Shown: positions 47,090-57,092, numbered from the stretch's first letter. The stretch: 64,000 bases of DNA from Bradyrhizobium cajani (GCF_009759665.1 NZ_WQNE01000023.1:1-64000); one strand, 5' to 3'. Notes: generated by a model from the sequence alone, not told the origin. A program made the numbers and translations.

Positions 47090-50000
47090 CTACCAAGCGT
47101 AGCGCACGACGCCCTTGCCGGCATAGGAGCGCGTGACGTTCGAGAACTCGCCCTCGAAGGTCGCCGACGCAGACCAGCCGTTCATCCAACTCATCTGCAC
47201 CGAGGCCGTGGTCAGTGCGGAATCGCGCGCCAGCGTGGCGCCGTTCACGACGAAGGCCGATCCCGGCAGGGTCTGGAACACCGCTCCGACGCTGCGGTCC
47301 GGATTGTAATCATGCGCCCAGGCGAGGCGGCCGCGCAGGGTCATCAGGCCGCCGGCCGCGGCGAATGACCTGTCCGCGCGCAGGCCAAGCTCGGTGCGCG
47401 TGCTGGTCACGTCCTTGGCGGCATAGTTGAGCGCGAAGGTGTTGTTGCCGACCACCGCAAACTCCGAATAGCTCGGAAGACTGAACATGGTGGCCTGGAG
47501 CGCCGCATAGGGCGTGAGGCCAATCCACTGCATGGCATATCGATAACCGCCCTCGATGCGACCCGAGACGGCATTGGCGGTGAACTGCGCGCGCAGCTGA
47601 TCGGCGCCGGCCGCCGTGACAATGCGGTTGGTCGTGACGTCCTGCCAGCCATAGGCCAGCGCAGCCGTGATATAGGCGGGTCCAGCAGTGTGATGCACGA
47701 AAGCGCCGGCCTGGAACAGGTCGGAGCGGCCCCAGCCGAGTCCGTTGACGCCGAAGCTGGTGCCGCCGCCGGCAAGCGCGAAACCCGCGATGGTCGACGG
47801 CGAGAAACGGTAGTCGAGGCCGACGGCCGTGCCGTAGACGCTGCTGGTGGTGTTGCTCGAGCCGAGGACGGCATGGCCGTCGGTGGTCTGCGAGCCGCCG
47901 TAGCCGGCCGCCCACACATCCCAGCGCTGCTCGAAGGTCGCAACCGGCGCCTTGTGGTAGATCGAGGCAAGAGCGTCGCGCGCGCTCTTCTCACGCGGGG
48001 TCCTGCCGTTCGCGGCATAGGCATTCGCATTCGTGTCGTCGGTATAGGGCGTCGCACCAGGCGTGCCGCTGCGTCCCGAGCTGAAGACTTCGGTCAACAG
48101 GCCGAGGAACTGGTTCATCGCGTTGAACGTCGTCTGCTGCGAACCCGTCGCCGACTCGCCGGACGCCTGCGTCAAGCCGTTGGGGCCGAGGCCGGCGAGT
48201 TCGGCTTGCAGAAAGCCATTCGCGTTGAAGAAATTCTGAAGCGTGGTGGCGACGTTCTTCTGATTGATGTTGAGCGCGTATTTCGCGCCATAGTCGAGCG
48301 TGAAATCGAGCAAGACTTCACCCGACCCAACGGTTGTCGTGCCAATGAGGCCGCCGGCCGCGGCGACGCCAGCGAAATTGCCGGTGGCGGCGCCGAAGAA
48401 ATTCAAAATCGAGTAATGCCGCATCACCGTGCTGCCGGGGTACAGCGAGACGCCGACTGTGCCATTCAGCGTAACATTGCCGCTGACGAGAGCATGGCTC
48501 GTGCTGAACCCGCTGCCGGCCTGCACGAGGTAGACCGCGCCGGACTGGAAGGTCAGATCACCCTGAACGAACATGCTGGAGCCCGGCCCGCCATCGCCGG
48601 GCGCATAGATGCCGCCGTTGGCGATAAATGTGTTGCCGACAATCCCGGCGCCGAACAGCGCGCCGCCCGCGTTCACGGTGGTCAGGCTCGATTGCGAGAT
48701 ATTGCCATCGACCCGCAGGATGCCGCCATTCACCGTGGTGGTACTGGTATAGGTGTTGGTGCCGGAGAGTATCAGCGTGCCGCTGCCGACCTTCTCCAGC
48801 GAGCCGGGGCCAGCGGGACCGCAACTGCAGGGATCGAAATCGCCGATGACGCCGCTGACCTCGGTCGAGAGGTTGTTGCCACCGACGACAAGGGTGTTGC
48901 CGCCGCCGATATAGTAGAAGCCGCTGCCTTCGATCGAACCAGCGGTGATGCGGCCGTCGCTGTTCGGGCCGGTGCTGACCCCGAAATCAACGATACCGGT
49001 CCCGGTGGTGATGAAGCGCGCGTTGCCGCCGGTGGAGTTGTCAAAGAACTCGGTCTTGCCGCCGTCGTTGGTGTAGATGGTGGCATTGCCGGCCGTGGTG
49101 AACGCGCCGAAATTGGTCCGGCCATTGGCCTCGTTGATGATTGTCGCGTTGCCGGCGGTCGCGGTGCTTCCAGGAAATGCACCGAAGCCGGTGCTGCCAA
49201 AATCCTTGTTGATGATGGTCGCCGACGCGGCCGAGGATTGATCAGAGAATGCGGTGGTGCCGCCATTCTGGTTTGTGATGCTGGCCGAGCCTGCATTGGT
49301 TCGGCCCAGGAAGCCGATCAAGCCACCGTCGTTGACGATGGTCGCGCGGCCGGCTGTGGCGGTGTCGATGCTGCTGCTCGCCGACGGATCGCCGAAATAC
49401 AACTGGCCGCTGTTGGTGATCACCATCGAGCTGGCGGAGGTCCCGTTGAGGAACATCGTCGCGCCGGAGAATTCGTTGACGAGCGACGTGACGCTCGACA
49501 TGTCGGCGTTGACGATTTTGAACAAGCCCTCGTTCTTGACGGCACCGACAATGCTGGCGGTATGGGTCGCATCGCCAAGCTGCAGTGACCCGCAATTACA
49601 GATGAAAGTATCACCGGTATAGGTATTGGCGCCGAGCAGCGCCAGGAAACCGGGTCCCTGCACCGAGATGCCACCGCTGCCGGTGATGCGCGAAGCGATC
49701 GCCGCCGAGGGGTCCCCGGTCCCGGTGACATCGTTGGTGAAGAACATGGTGCCGCCCGCGGCCAGCCTGAGGTCGCCACCCTGGATCGTATAGATCGAAC
49801 CGTCGCCGGTGAGGTCGAAGACCACTTGGCTCGTGAGCTGCACGCCGCCCGGCGTGACCGTCACCGTGCCGCCTGTTGCCGGGGTCGAGGGACCGCCGCT
49901 GCCGAACAGGGTCGCCGACGACGACGGATCGTAAGCGCTGCTGATCGAACCGGAAGAGTCCGTCCAGTTGGTGGTGGTCGTATCCCACACCCCACCGCCG

Positions 50001-50173
50001 CCATTGACGGCACCGTTCGGCGTGGTCTGCGATCCGTTGAAGAATTGCTGCGCCCCGGCAGGGCTCGTCGCGACAGCTGCACCCAAGACGAAGGCCATCC
50101 CGAATGCCCTGCGAATTGCCGCGGCACCCCGGCGCGCGCAACCCCGCCCGCTCAATGGCAACCAAGCCTCCAC
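47090..50173 (-). CDS. Autotransporter with beta-helix passenger and C-terminal barrel
   Basis: 1027 residues from a GTG at 50173. An extended signal peptide ends SPAGAQQFFN. The passenger has autotransporter-associated beta-strand repeats (GTLILSGTNTYTSTTTVNGG, ANGGIYAPGDGG) and a tandem run in the 230-400 region of about 20-residue units with the pattern NATIxNxxGGxTxFxxxS. The last 280 residues are the outer-membrane barrel (DVWAAGYGGSQTTDG onward), ending in Tyr-Ala-Trp, an aromatic C-terminus as needed for barrel insertion. It would be displayed on the surface. The ligand is unknown. A possible internal start (MAFVLGA) at 50098 would give a shorter signal peptide. Confidence 0.9.
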   Translation of the reverse strand: MEAWLPLSGRGCARRGAAAIRRAFGMAFVLGAAVATSPAGAQQFFNGSQTTPNGAVNGGGGVWDTTTTNWTDSSGSISSAYDPSSSATLFGSGGPSTPATGGTVTVTPGGVQLTSQVVFDLTGDGSIYTIQGGDLRLAAGGTMFFTNDVTGTGDPSAAIASRITGSGGISVQGPGFLALLGANTYTGDTFICNCGSLQLGDATHTASIVGAVKNEGLFKIVNADMSSVTSLVNEFSGATMFLNGTSASSMVITNSGQLYFGDPSASSSIDTATAGRATIVNDGGLIGFLGRTNAGSASITNQNGGTTAFSDQSSAASATIINKDFGSTGFGAFPGSTATAGNATIINEANGRTNFGAFTTAGNATIYTNDGGKTEFFDNSTGGNARFITTGTGIVDFGVSTGPNSDGRITAGSIEGSGFYYIGGGNTLVVGGNNLSTEVSGVIGDFDPCSCGPAGPGSLEKVGSGTLILSGTNTYTSTTTVNGGILRVDGNISQSSLTTVNAGGALFGAGIVGNTFIANGGIYAPGDGGPGSSMFVQGDLTFQSGAVYLVQAGSGFSTSHALVSGNVTLNGTVGVSLYPGSTVMRHYSILNFFGAATGNFAGVAAAGGLIGTTTVGSGEVLLDFTLDYGAKYALNINQKNVATTLQNFFNANGFLQAELAGLGPNGLTQASGESATGSQQTTFNAMNQFLGLLTEVFSSGRSGTPGATPYTDDTNANAYAANGRTPREKSARDALASIYHKAPVATFEQRWDVWAAGYGGSQTTDGHAVLGSSNTTSSVYGTAVGLDYRFSPSTIAGFALAGGGTSFGVNGLGWGRSDLFQAGAFVHHTAGPAYITAALAYGWQDVTTNRIVTAAGADQLRAQFTANAVSGRIEGGYRYAMQWIGLTPYAALQATMFSLPSYSEFAVVGNNTFALNYAAKDVTSTRTELGLRADRSFAAAGGLMTLRGRLAWAHDYNPDRSVGAVFQTLPGSAFVVNGATLARDSALTTASVQMSWMNGWSASATFEGEFSNVTRSYAGKGVVRYAW

Positions 50174-50406
50174 GCTCTTCCCCTCACCCGCAGCGCTCCT
50201 CAGCGGCGCCGCGGGAACTTAGGCCATGAGGATGGCGGGTAGAACCACGGGAGCATCGAGAATCCGCCAATGGGACCGCAACTTGAGCAGATTCAACAGC
50301 CCATGTTGCAACCGCGCCACGGTTTTGCCGGGGCGCTCTTCCCATTCCGCGCATGCGCCTTGCGTTAGAACGCCCGTGCCCATGGACGGCCATTCACATC
50401 AACGGC
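50174..50406. other. Non-coding gap upstream of the autotransporter
   Basis: Lies between the autotransporter start and the end of amiE. I see no repeat, hairpin with T-run or credible small gene. The autotransporter promoter must be here or nearby. Confidence 0.4.
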
Positions 50407-51447
50407 TTAGTAGTTGCTCGGGGCCGCTCCGTTTGGAATGCCGTCGATCGGGCACTCGTCGGTCCCTGGCGTCGAACGCGTCATCGCCTCGACCATGTCT
50501 CGCGTGCCTTCGGGATCGGCGATCCAGTTCTTGTAGAAATCGTACGGACAAGCCGCGACGCCGCGCGGGCTTTCGCCGGAATTGATCATGCCGGTGTAGC
50601 CGCGGTGGACCAGCTTGTAGAGATGGTTCTGCGATTGACCGTTGCGGCGCGCATCGCGGATCAAATTCTTCGACAGCTGGGCGTACTGGATGCCGTACTC
50701 CTCCTCGCCGCACTCACCGAGGGTGCGACCATCGAAGCCGATGATCGCGGAGTGGCCGAAATAGGAATAGACCCCGTCGAAACCGGCCGCATTGGCGACC
50801 GCGACATAGACATTGTTGGCCCATGCCATCGCCTTGGAGATCATGACCTGCTGCTCCTTGGCCGGATACATGTAGCCCTGGCAACGCACGATCAATTCGG
50901 CGCCCTTCATGGCGCAGTCGCGCCAGATCTCCGGAAAATTGCCGTCGTCGCAGATGATCAGGCTGACCTTCAGGCCCTTCGGGCCGTCGGACACGTACGT
51001 GCAATTGCCGGGATACCAGCCCTCGATCGGCACCCACGGCATGATCTTGCGGTACTTCTGCACGATCTCGCCCTTGTCGTTCATCAGGATCAAGGTGTTG
51101 TAGGGTGCCTTGTGCGGGTGCTCCTCGTGGCGCTCGCCGGTCAGCGAGAATACGCCCCAGACCTTGGCCTTGCGGCAGGCCTCCGCGAAGATCGCGGTTT
51201 CCTCGCCTGGCACCATGGACGCCGTCTCGTACATCTCCTTGGAGTCGTACATGATGCCCTGGGTGGAATATTCGGGGAAGATCACGAGATCCATGCCGGG
51301 CAGGCCGACCTTCATGCCGACGATCATGTCGGCGATCTTGCGGGCGTTGTCGAGCACCTCGGCCTTGGTGTGCAGGCGGGGCATCTTGTAGTTGACGACT
51401 GCAACGCCGACGGTGTCGTTGCTGCTGGAAATGTCACCGTGAAGCAT
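50407..51447 (-). CDS. amiE: Aliphatic amidase
   Basis: 346 residues, the exact length of Pseudomonas AmiE and very close to it in sequence from memory (for example the N-terminal HGDISSSNDTVGVAVVNYKM). The nitrilase-fold triad is E59, K134 and C166 (SLIICDDGN). The enzyme hydrolyses short aliphatic amides such as acetamide and propionamide to the acid and ammonia. It is the last gene of the amide/urea cluster on this strand. FmdB and formamidase genes lie upstream and the urea-type importer beyond them, so the cluster couples amide uptake to nitrogen release. Confidence 0.95.
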   Translation of the reverse strand: MLHGDISSSNDTVGVAVVNYKMPRLHTKAEVLDNARKIADMIVGMKVGLPGMDLVIFPEYSTQGIMYDSKEMYETASMVPGEETAIFAEACRKAKVWGVFSLTGERHEEHPHKAPYNTLILMNDKGEIVQKYRKIMPWVPIEGWYPGNCTYVSDGPKGLKVSLIICDDGNFPEIWRDCAMKGAELIVRCQGYMYPAKEQQVMISKAMAWANNVYVAVANAAGFDGVYSYFGHSAIIGFDGRTLGECGEEEYGIQYAQLSKNLIRDARRNGQSQNHLYKLVHRGYTGMINSGESPRGVAACPYDFYKNWIADPEGTRDMVEAMTRSTPGTDECPIDGIPNGAAPSNY

Positions 51448-51505
51448 GTTGACCGCTCCTGTTCCTTATTTGCTTGGGTTGCCGCGATTGGTCCAGCCGC
51501 ATGCG

Positions 51506-51853
51506 TCAGTGGCTGATCATCCAGGGTCGTGCGGTGGGAAAGCCCTTGGCGCCGCCCTTGGTCTTCGTCATCAGCCGGGCCGGCTTCCTCTTGCCCGTCG
51601 CACAGCAGCCGCAGCCCGGGCCATGCGAGGCCTTGTATTGCGCGAGCGTCTGCGGCGCATGTGTGCTGCGCTCGTTGACGGCGTGCGCCTTGCGCTTCTC
51701 CGCCGGCATGCAGAAGAAATTCGGCGCCGTCAGGATCACGCGTGGCGCCAGCGTCTCGCAGTGCGGACAGTTCTGCGGATCGTCGCATTCCGCCATCGGT
51801 CGAAGGTCCTTGAACGGACCGCAGTCGTCACAGAGATATTCATAGACCGGCAT
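51506..51853 (-). CDS. fmdB: FmdB-like zinc-ribbon protein
   Basis: 115 residues from ATG 51853; a longer frame to 51931 runs into repeat F. The zinc ribbon is MPVYEYLCDDCG...CPHC with four cysteines in two C-x2-C pairs, as in FmdB, named as a regulator of the Methylophilus formamidase operon. A second cysteine group (GCGCC) lies near the C-terminus. It sits between amidase and formamidase genes as in other fmd clusters. The mode of action of FmdB is not settled; regulation or protein maturation are both possible. Confidence 0.88.
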   Translation of the reverse strand: MPVYEYLCDDCGPFKDLRPMAECDDPQNCPHCETLAPRVILTAPNFFCMPAEKRKAHAVNERSTHAPQTLAQYKASHGPGCGCCATGKRKPARLMTKTKGGAKGFPTARPWMISH

Positions 51854-51892
51854 CTTTTGCCCCTTCGCGTTCGGTGATGACAGAGCGTCCGC

Positions 51893-52039
51893 TTCACCTC
51901 GCCCCGCTTGCGGGGAGAGGTCGGAACGCATCGCAAGATGCGTTCCGGGTGAGGGGGACTCTCCGCAAACTCACGGCTGCTGTTCGGGCGGAGACAGCCC
52001 CTCACCCCAACCCTCTCCCCGTAAGAACGGGGAGAGGGA
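51893..52039. repeat. Family F repeat between fmdB and formamidase
   Basis: Starts TTCACCTCGCCCCGCTTGCG with a GCGGGGAGAGG partner, then AACGCATC/GATGCGTT hairpin, GGGTGAGGGGGAC, and ends CCCTCACCCCAACCCTCTCC plus a CCCCGTAAGAACGGGG hairpin. It is one long nested inverted repeat, inside an otherwise operon-like gene order. I see only this copy in the window. Confidence 0.75.
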
Positions 52040-52047
52040 GCGCAACG

Positions 52048-53277
52048 TCATTTGTCCGGTGAGATCGGCATCTGGATATCGCCGGTGATGTGCTTGATGG
52101 GTCCCGCCGCCGACGGCATCACGTCGAAGTCGAAGATCTCCGTCGGCAGCCACAGCGTGGCGCAGGCGTTGGGCACGTCGACCACGCCTGAGATGTGGCC
52201 CTGGCACGGCGCGGTGCCGAGGATCGAGTAGGCCTGTGCGCCGGAGTAGCCGAACTTCTTCAGGTACTCGATCGCATTCAGGCAGGCCTGGCGATAGGCG
52301 ATGTGAACGTCGAGATAGTGCTGCTTGCCGGCTTCATCGACCGAGATGCCCTCGAAGATCAGATAGTCCTTGTAATTTGGCGTGATCGGCGACGGCTTGA
52401 AGATCGGGTTCTTGATGCCGTACTTGGCGACGCCGTCCTTGATGATGTCGACCTTCAGATGCAGCCAGCCGGCCATCTCGATCGCGCCGCAGAAGGTAAT
52501 CTCGCCATCGCCCTGGCTGAAGTGCAGATCGCCCATCGAGAGACCGCCGCCGGGCACATAGACCGGGAAGTAGATCTTCGAGCCGCGCGACAGGTCCTTG
52601 ATGTCGCAATTGCCGCCGTGCTCGCGCGGCGGCACCGTGCGCGCACCTTCGGCACCGATCTTGGCTTTGACATCGCCCTTGGCGCGACCGCCATGGGCGG
52701 TCGGCGGGAATGGCGGATTGGCAAGGCCGGGCACACGGGTCGGGTTGGTCGAGATCAGCTCGGCCTCGCGCTTGTTCCAGGTGTCCAGCATCTTCGGATC
52801 GGGCAGACAGCCGATCAGGCCGGGATGGATCAGGCCGGCGAAGTTGACGCCGGGCACGTGGCGCGACGAGGTGTAGAGGCCCTTGATGTCCCAGATCGAC
52901 TTCTGCGCCAGCGGGAAATGGTCGGTGAGGAAGCCGCCGCCGTTCTGCTTGGAGAAGAAGCCATTGAAACCCCACAGGCTCTCCTTGAGCGGGCCGACGT
53001 CGAGCAGGTCGACGACGAGCAGATCGCCCGGCTCTGCGCCCTTGACGCCGATCGGTCCGGAGAGGAAGTGCACGATCGACAGGTCGATGTCGCGCACGTC
53101 ATCGGCGGAATCGTTGTTCTTGATGAAGCCGCCGGTCCAGTCATAGGTCTCGATGATGAAATCGTCGCCGGGATTGACCCAGGCCACGATCGGAATGTCG
53201 GGGTGCCAGCGGTTGTGCACCATGTCATTTTCATAGGCCGACTTGGTGAGATCGACCTTGATCAGTGTCTCTGGCAT
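52048..53277 (-). CDS. fmdA: Formamidase
   Basis: 409 residues, the length of Methylophilus FmdA-type formamidases. PETLIKVDLTKSAYEN is the typical start, and GGNCDIKDLSRGSKIYFPVYVPG and GDLHFSQGDGEI are the conserved central motifs of the acetamidase/formamidase family. The enzyme releases ammonia and formate from formamide in the cytoplasm. AAAAGGGGAGC precedes the ATG. It lies just downstream of urtE, with which it is probably cotranscribed, as the gap is 29 bases. Confidence 0.94.
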   Translation of the reverse strand: MPETLIKVDLTKSAYENDMVHNRWHPDIPIVAWVNPGDDFIIETYDWTGGFIKNNDSADDVRDIDLSIVHFLSGPIGVKGAEPGDLLVVDLLDVGPLKESLWGFNGFFSKQNGGGFLTDHFPLAQKSIWDIKGLYTSSRHVPGVNFAGLIHPGLIGCLPDPKMLDTWNKREAELISTNPTRVPGLANPPFPPTAHGGRAKGDVKAKIGAEGARTVPPREHGGNCDIKDLSRGSKIYFPVYVPGGGLSMGDLHFSQGDGEITFCGAIEMAGWLHLKVDIIKDGVAKYGIKNPIFKPSPITPNYKDYLIFEGISVDEAGKQHYLDVHIAYRQACLNAIEYLKKFGYSGAQAYSILGTAPCQGHISGVVDVPNACATLWLPTEIFDFDVMPSAAGPIKHITGDIQMPISPDK

Positions 53278-53306
53278 CGAGATGCTCCCCTTTTTACTAC
53301 GGTTGG

Positions 53307-53996
53307 TTAGACGGACAGATATTTTGAGACCTGCGCGGCATCGACGGCGTCGCGCGGATCATCGCGCACGATCTCGCCGTTCTCGATCACCAGCACGCGG
53401 TCAGCGATGTCGAGCGCGAAGCTCAGGACCTGCTCGGACACGACGATCGAGAGGCCCTTTTCGTCGCGGATGCGTTTCAAGGTGCGCGCCATCTCCTTGA
53501 TGATGGAAGGCTGGATGCCTTCGGTCGGCTCGTCGAGCAGCAGCACTTTGGGCTTGGTCGCCAGCGCCCGCGCGATGGCGAGCTGTTGCTGCTGCCCGCC
53601 GGAGAGATTGCCGCCGCGGCGGCCTTTCATCTCCAGCAGCACCGGAAACAATTCGTAGATGTCGCCTGGGACCTCGGATCCGCCGGAGACGACAAGCCCG
53701 GTCTCGATGTTCTCCTTCACCGTCATGGTGGAGAAGATCATGCGACCCTGCGGCACATAGGCGAGGCCCTTGGCCACGCGCTCGTAGCTCGGCAGGCCGC
53801 CGAGCTCGGCGCCGTCCATGGTCACCGAGCCGCTCTTCGCCGGCAGGATGCCCATCAGCGACTTCATCAGCGTGGTCTTGCCCATGCCGTTGCGACCCAT
53901 GATCGCCACGATCTCGTTGGGCGCGACCTTGACGTTGAGCCCGTGCAGCACCTCGCTCTGGCCGTAGGCGACGTGAAGATCTGAAATAGCCAGCAT
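53307..53996 (-). CDS. urtE: Urea/short-chain amide ABC transporter ATPase, UrtE
   Basis: 229 residues, LivF-type. Walker A GRNGMGKTTLM, Q-loop YVPQGRMIF, signature LSGGQQQQLAIARAL and Walker B VLLLDEPTEGIQPS are intact; the EGIQPS after Walker B is characteristic of UrtE. It drives import with UrtD and the two permeases. It starts 12 bases after the UrtD stop. Confidence 0.93.
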   Translation of the reverse strand: MLAISDLHVAYGQSEVLHGLNVKVAPNEIVAIMGRNGMGKTTLMKSLMGILPAKSGSVTMDGAELGGLPSYERVAKGLAYVPQGRMIFSTMTVKENIETGLVVSGGSEVPGDIYELFPVLLEMKGRRGGNLSGGQQQQLAIARALATKPKVLLLDEPTEGIQPSIIKEMARTLKRIRDEKGLSIVVSEQVLSFALDIADRVLVIENGEIVRDDPRDAVDAAQVSKYLSV

Positions 53997-54008
53997 CGTC
54001 GTGCCTCC

Positions 54009-54764
<756 letters not shown>

Positions 54765-54767
54765 GAT

Positions 54768-54818
54768 CTACCTCCTCACTCCCAGCGCGGCATCGGCATC
54801 GTGATGACCGACGAACAT
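54768..54818 (-). CDS. 16-residue leader-like mini-ORF between urtC and urtD
   Basis: ATG 54818 to TAG 54768 encodes MFVGHHDADAALGVRR. It has its own AGTGAGGAGG site, directly after the urtC stop. Its stop TAG is set in the urtD ribosome-binding site (AGGAGGTAGATC), three bases before the urtD ATG. The first five codons and the ribosome site repeat those of urtD (MLVGH), with about 33 bases of near-identical sequence, so it arose by a small duplication. Translation would couple urtC to urtD. Expression is not shown by sequence alone. Confidence 0.45.
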   Translation of the reverse strand: MFVGHHDADAALGVRR

Positions 54819-54828
54819 GATGGCCTCC

Positions 54829-55971
54829 TCACTCTGCCGGTGCGCCGTCGGCGACCGAGTTGTCGTTCCAGCCCGACTTCGACTTGCGCGAGGCGAACAG
54901 CCGGTCGATGCGCGGCTGCACGTAATCGGCCCAGAGCCCGGACAGACCGTTCGGGAAGGCGAGCACGACCGCGATGAACAACGCGCCGAGGCCGAACAAC
55001 CAGAGCTGCGGGAAGGATTCCGACAGGCTGGTCTTGGCGAAATTCACCAGGATGGCGCCCCATATCGCACCGAAGATCGACATGCGCCCGCCGACCGCGG
55101 TGTAGATCACCATCTCGATCGACGGCACGATGCCGACAAAGGACGGCGACATGAAACCGACATTGAGCGCGAACATGGCGCCGCCGATCGCGGCGAAGAC
55201 CGCGGCCATGCAGAAGGCGAAGATCTTGAAGTTGGCGACGCTGTAGCCGGAGAAACGGACGCGATCCTCCTGTTCGCGCATCGCCACCAGGATACGGCCG
55301 AGCTTGGTCAGGCGGATGAACTGCGCGATGCCGATGCAGGCGAACAGCAACACCACCTCGACGAAGTACAGGATGATCTTGGCGTGGTCGGGCCGGATGT
55401 CCCAGCCCTTGAGCGTGCGCAGGTCGGTCATGCCGTTGATGCCGCCGGTATAGCCCTGCTGCCCGACGATCAGGATGGTGAGGATGGCGGCGACGGCCTG
55501 GGTGATGATCGCGAAATAGGTGCCGCCGACGCGGCGCTTGAACATCGCGGTGCCGATGATCAAAGCGAAGAGGCCGGGGACCAGGATGATGGCGAGGATG
55601 GTGAAGGTGAGGCTGTGAAACGGCTGCCAGAACAGCGGCAGCGACGTGATCTGATTCCAGTCCATGAAGTCGGGGATGCCGGGCGTCGACTGGATCTTCG
55701 TGTTCTCGACGCTGGAGGCCTCGAGCTTGAGGAACATCGCCATGCAATAGCCGCCGAGGCCGAAGAACACGCCCTGCCCCAGGCTCAAAATGCCGCCATA
55801 GCCCCAGCACAGCACGAGGCCGAGCGCGACAAAAGCGTAGGTCAGATATTTCGCGACCAGATTGAGGCGGAACACATCCAGCGTCAGCGGCAGGATCACG
55901 AACAGCACCGCGGCCAAGACGATGAAGCCCATGAGTTCGGATCGATTGAAGAAGCGTGAGTTGATGATCAT
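54829..55971 (-). CDS. urtC: Urea/short-chain amide ABC transporter permease, UrtC
   Basis: 380 residues from ATG 55971; the frame upstream overlaps urtB in another frame and is rejected. LCWGYGGILSLGQGVFFGLGGYCMAMFLK is the LivM-type motif region with the long insert of UrtC. About ten TM segments are seen, and MREQEDRVRFSGYSV is the EAA-like loop. It forms the membrane channel with UrtB. UrtC and UrtB genes are 17 bases apart. Confidence 0.92.
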   Translation of the reverse strand: MIINSRFFNRSELMGFIVLAAVLFVILPLTLDVFRLNLVAKYLTYAFVALGLVLCWGYGGILSLGQGVFFGLGGYCMAMFLKLEASSVENTKIQSTPGIPDFMDWNQITSLPLFWQPFHSLTFTILAIILVPGLFALIIGTAMFKRRVGGTYFAIITQAVAAILTILIVGQQGYTGGINGMTDLRTLKGWDIRPDHAKIILYFVEVVLLFACIGIAQFIRLTKLGRILVAMREQEDRVRFSGYSVANFKIFAFCMAAVFAAIGGAMFALNVGFMSPSFVGIVPSIEMVIYTAVGGRMSIFGAIWGAILVNFAKTSLSESFPQLWLFGLGALFIAVVLAFPNGLSGLWADYVQPRIDRLFASRKSKSGWNDNSVADGAPAE

Positions 55972-55988
55972 GGCTTGCCTGCTTCCCG

Positions 55989-56915
55989 TTATTTGCGGAC
56001 CTTGAGGGCGAAGAGACCCTGCGGCCGCAGCATCAGGATGCCGACGACAGCGAGCAGCGTGAGCACCTTGGCCATCGAGCCCGACATGAAGAATTCGAGC
56101 GTCGATTGCGTCTGCGAGATCGAGAACGCGGAAGCGATGGTGCCGAGCAGGCTGGCGGCGCCGCCGAACACGACGACCAGGAAAGTGTCCACAATGTAGA
56201 GCTGGCCCGACGTCGGCCCGGTCGAGCCGATCATGGTGAAGGCGCTTCCGGCGATCCCGGCGATCCCGCAACCGAGCCCGAAGGTGTATCGGTCGACCTT
56301 TTCGGTGTTGATGCCGACCGCGCCGGCCATGATGCGGTTCTGCACCACGGCGCGCACCTGGCGGCCCCAGCGCGACATGTAGAGAACGTAGGCGACGCCG
56401 ACGGTGATCAAGACGGTGAGGCACATCACGAAGACGCCGTTGATCGGCACTTCGATGCTGTCGGTGACGTGCAATGAGCCGAGCATCCATTGCGGCAGTT
56501 CGACGCCGACTTCGCGCGCGCCGAACACGGACCGATAGGCCTGCTGGAGCATCAGGCTGAGGCCCCAGGTGGCGAGCAGCGTATCGAGTGGACGCTTGTA
56601 GAGGTGCCGTATCAGCACCCACTCCACCAGCATGCCCAGCGCGCCTGATGCGATAAAGGCCAGGATCATTGCGAGGAAGAAGTAGCCGCCGAACAGGCTC
56701 GGCAAATAGGACTGAGAGAAATTCGAGGTCATCCAGGTGACGTAGGCCCCGAGGATCATGAACTCGCCGTGGGCCATGTTGATGACGCCCATCTGGCCGA
56801 AGATGATGGCAAGCCCAAGCGCCATCAGGACGTAGACCGAAAACAGGATCAGCCCCGCAAAACCCTGCATGACGAAGATGGAGCCAAGGTCACCAATCGA
56901 GTAGTCGCCGAACAT
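55989..56915 (-). CDS. urtB: Urea/short-chain amide ABC transporter permease, UrtB
   Basis: 308 residues. FGQMGVINMAHGEFMILGAYVTW is the LivH-type motif with the UrtB-specific GEFMILGAY form. VVQNRIMAGAVGINTEKVDRYTFGLGCG holds the ATPase-coupling loop. It pairs with UrtC. A hairpin lies between urtA and this gene, which may let the binding protein be made in excess. Confidence 0.93.
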   Translation of the reverse strand: MFGDYSIGDLGSIFVMQGFAGLILFSVYVLMALGLAIIFGQMGVINMAHGEFMILGAYVTWMTSNFSQSYLPSLFGGYFFLAMILAFIASGALGMLVEWVLIRHLYKRPLDTLLATWGLSLMLQQAYRSVFGAREVGVELPQWMLGSLHVTDSIEVPINGVFVMCLTVLITVGVAYVLYMSRWGRQVRAVVQNRIMAGAVGINTEKVDRYTFGLGCGIAGIAGSAFTMIGSTGPTSGQLYIVDTFLVVVFGGAASLLGTIASAFSISQTQSTLEFFMSGSMAKVLTLLAVVGILMLRPQGLFALKVRK

Positions 56916-56941
56916 CGATCATCCTCCGTCGGGGATAGGGT

Positions 56942-56973
56942 CCCCGCGTCGCGAGCAGGTTCGCGACGCGGGG
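56942..56973 (-). promoter_or_regulatory. Intercistronic 13-bp hairpin between urtA and urtB
   Basis: CCCCGCGTCGCGA (56942-56954) pairs perfectly with TCGCGACGCGGGG (56961-56973) across a 6-base loop. On the minus-strand transcript no T-run follows, so it is not a classic terminator. Its place after a binding-protein gene fits a 3'-stabilising or partial-termination element raising UrtA over the membrane parts. Confidence 0.65.
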
Positions 56974-57051
56974 GTCTTGGGGCATGGACTTGCGATCCAC
57001 GCCAGGGAGCGGCCTGGTGTTGGAGAGAAAGCGCGAGCGACGCCGCGTCTC

Positions 57052-57092
57052 TTACCGGTAGCGCTTCTTACTGGTAGCGCTTCTTACTGGTA
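57052..57092. repeat. 16-nt tandem repeat across the urtA stop codon
   Basis: Two full units (TTACCGGTAGCGCTTC at 57052-57067, TTACTGGTAGCGCTTC at 57068-57083) are followed by a partial third unit starting TTACTGGTAA at 57084. The third contains the urtA stop codon and its last Gln and Tyr codons. Slippage here would change only untranslated sequence unless the stop is lost. Confidence 0.8.
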
